From a virus, in IMG/VR virus record IMGVR_UViG_3300028178_000023, positions 1 through 21,781 of that record: a DNA stretch of 21,781 nt. One strand, given 5' to 3'. How positions within the stretch are numbered: the first letter of the stretch is position 1; the number at the start of each line of letters is the position of its first letter. The notes under the pieces were generated by a model, which did not search any database, was not told the origin of the DNA, and was given only the letters and a program-made list of their open reading frames with translations. Shown here piece after piece: positions 20,722 through 21,781 of this stretch. The translations under genes were made by a program, and so were the position numbers.

Positions 20722-21781
20722 ATGATTAATCAAATACCAGCCATAGCAGAAGGCAGGCAGCCTCGCGCTATTATCAAGCTAAACGGTGTTGCGGTAGATG
20801 GCTGGATAAATTGGGAAGTACAGAACAATAGTTTTTACCAAGCCGATACATTCTCAGTAAGTTTCGCGGCTTCTTTGCTATCAAATGCTTATAGCGTTGA
20901 TTGGTTCTCGGCTCAAACCGTGATTGCTGTGGAGATATTCGCAGGCTTTCCGATCAATGTAGATAGCTTCACTCAAGCAGAATTAACCAGCTTGATTTAT
21001 GGCAATGTGGACAGCGTGAGCTATAACCCTGTCAATACAATTATCGAGCTATCAGGGCGCGACTTAACTTATAAGTTAATTGATGAAAAGACCACACAGA
21101 AATATGCGAACCAAACATCATCAGAAATAGCGACGAGTATTGCAAAAGCACATGGATTAACGCCAATTGTCACTAAAACTAGTGTCAGATCTGGCACATA
21201 TTATCAAATAGATCATGCCAGGTTAAATGACAGTAATAGTGATTGGGATTTACTCACTTACCTTGCTAACGAAGAAGGCTATCGTGTTTATGTCAAAGGG
21301 CAGTCACTTTACTTTGAGCCTGACACTAGCGCCACGGCAGAGCCATATATCTTGCACTGGCAATTGCCTACTCAAGATAACGCATATCCTGTATTTAATG
21401 GTGTATCAGTTGATTTCTCACGCAATTTGAATATCGCTAAAGGTTCAGTGGTCACGGTTAGAAGCTGGAATAGTAAGCAAAAGAAAGCGTTTACAACTAG
21501 CTATCCAACAAAATCAGCAAAAGGTATTGCACCAGGTAAAGCTTCTGCACCAGCTCAAGTTTATAGCTATACGATTGCAGGACTATCGCCAGAACAAGCT
21601 TTGCAACGCGCGCAAACGCTCTATAAAAATATCGTGCAGCATGAAATGAAAATTCAGGTGTCATTACCTGCTGACAATATCTTAATGCCTACGAGCGTGA
21701 TTAAATTTGAAGGTAGCAATACAAGTTTCGACCAGCTTTACTACCCTGAATCAGTGACTAGAAGCATGTCAATTGATGAAG
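20722..21781 (+). CDS. Baseplate hub protein (Mu gp44 / P2 gpD-like), partial
   Basis: This frame opens at ATG 20722 and stays open for 353 codons to the window edge, so the gene is cut off at its 3' end. The product has the hub pattern: PRAIIKLNGVAVDGWINWEV, SFYQADTFSVSFAA, then IIELSGRDLTYKLIDEKTTQ, YANQTSSEIATSIAKAHGL and SDWDLLTYLANEEGYRVYVK. Mu gp44, P2 gpD and T4 gp27 form the ring at the tail tip that holds the spike. No clear ribosome binding site precedes the ATG. Coupling to the gene before, whose stop is 7 bp away, is likely. Confidence 0.82.
   Translation, partial: MINQIPAIAEGRQPRAIIKLNGVAVDGWINWEVQNNSFYQADTFSVSFAASLLSNAYSVDWFSAQTVIAVEIFAGFPINVDSFTQAELTSLIYGNVDSVSYNPVNTIIELSGRDLTYKLIDEKTTQKYANQTSSEIATSIAKAHGLTPIVTKTSVRSGTYYQIDHARLNDSNSDWDLLTYLANEEGYRVYVKGQSLYFEPDTSATAEPYILHWQLPTQDNAYPVFNGVSVDFSRNLNIAKGSVVTVRSWNSKQKKAFTTSYPTKSAKGIAPGKASAPAQVYSYTIAGLSPEQALQRAQTLYKNIVQHEMKIQVSLPADNILMPTSVIKFEGSNTSFDQLYYPESVTRSMSIDE

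Noticed and set aside
1-21781. CRISPR arrays, insertion sequences, integrase and attachment sites.
   Set aside because: No regularly spaced long repeats, transposase motifs or tyrosine/serine recombinase genes were seen.

Overview
The window is a continuous piece of a tailed double-stranded DNA phage or prophage with a contractile tail (myovirus morphology, shown by a tail sheath gene). The DNA is fairly AT-rich by eye. Family similarities point to a proteobacterial host, but nothing here fixes the host more closely. There is no integrase, repressor, attachment site, lysis gene or host gene, so temperate or lytic lifestyle cannot be decided.

Layout. All genes but one read rightwards. (1) About 1-2900: early genes and replication. 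These are small proteins, a winged-helix-like protein, a DUF1376 initiator-like protein with iteron-like repeats inside its gene, a likely lambda P-like helicase loader, a small CxxC/CxxC protein and a DUF1367 protein. (2) About 2560-5600: DNA processing. VRR-NUC, HNH, Ref-like and RusA-like nucleases are interleaved with small unknown genes; most neighbours overlap by a few bases. (3) 5604-6391: a Q/ArpU-like regulator candidate, then a 293-bp non-coding leader with a possible promoter and two intrinsic-terminator-like hairpins, as expected for a late operon controlled by antitermination. (4) 6392-10324: a 62-residue protein with a strict 9-residue repeat, an Ig-like structural protein, small and large terminase, and a DUF4055 portal. 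(5) 10325-14612: scaffold, P22-like coat protein, head-tail connector genes and two tiny proteins. (6) 14675 to the end: sheath, tube, tail assembly chaperone with a programmed -1 frameshift, HK97-gp10-like protein, tape measure, a LysM-bearing baseplate protein and a gpD/gp44-like hub that runs off the edge.

How it works together. Early proteins start replication and resolve recombination intermediates. The Q-like protein probably lets polymerase read through the hairpins that punctuate the late operon. The terminase fills heads built by scaffold, coat and portal. The tail genes follow in the usual order, with chaperone before tape measure.

Most unusual points: (a) three small hairpins with TGT loops, spaced exactly 21 nt apart, just upstream of the scaffold gene; (b) a single membrane-protein gene on the opposite strand that fills the gap between the HK97-gp10-like gene and the tape measure gene, sharing stop (TTAA) and start (CATG) bases with its neighbours; (c) an A AAAAAC slippery site joining the two halves of the tail chaperone; (d) the 9-residue W/R repeat protein; (e) hairpin, T-run and ribosome binding site modules repeated in front of several structural genes.
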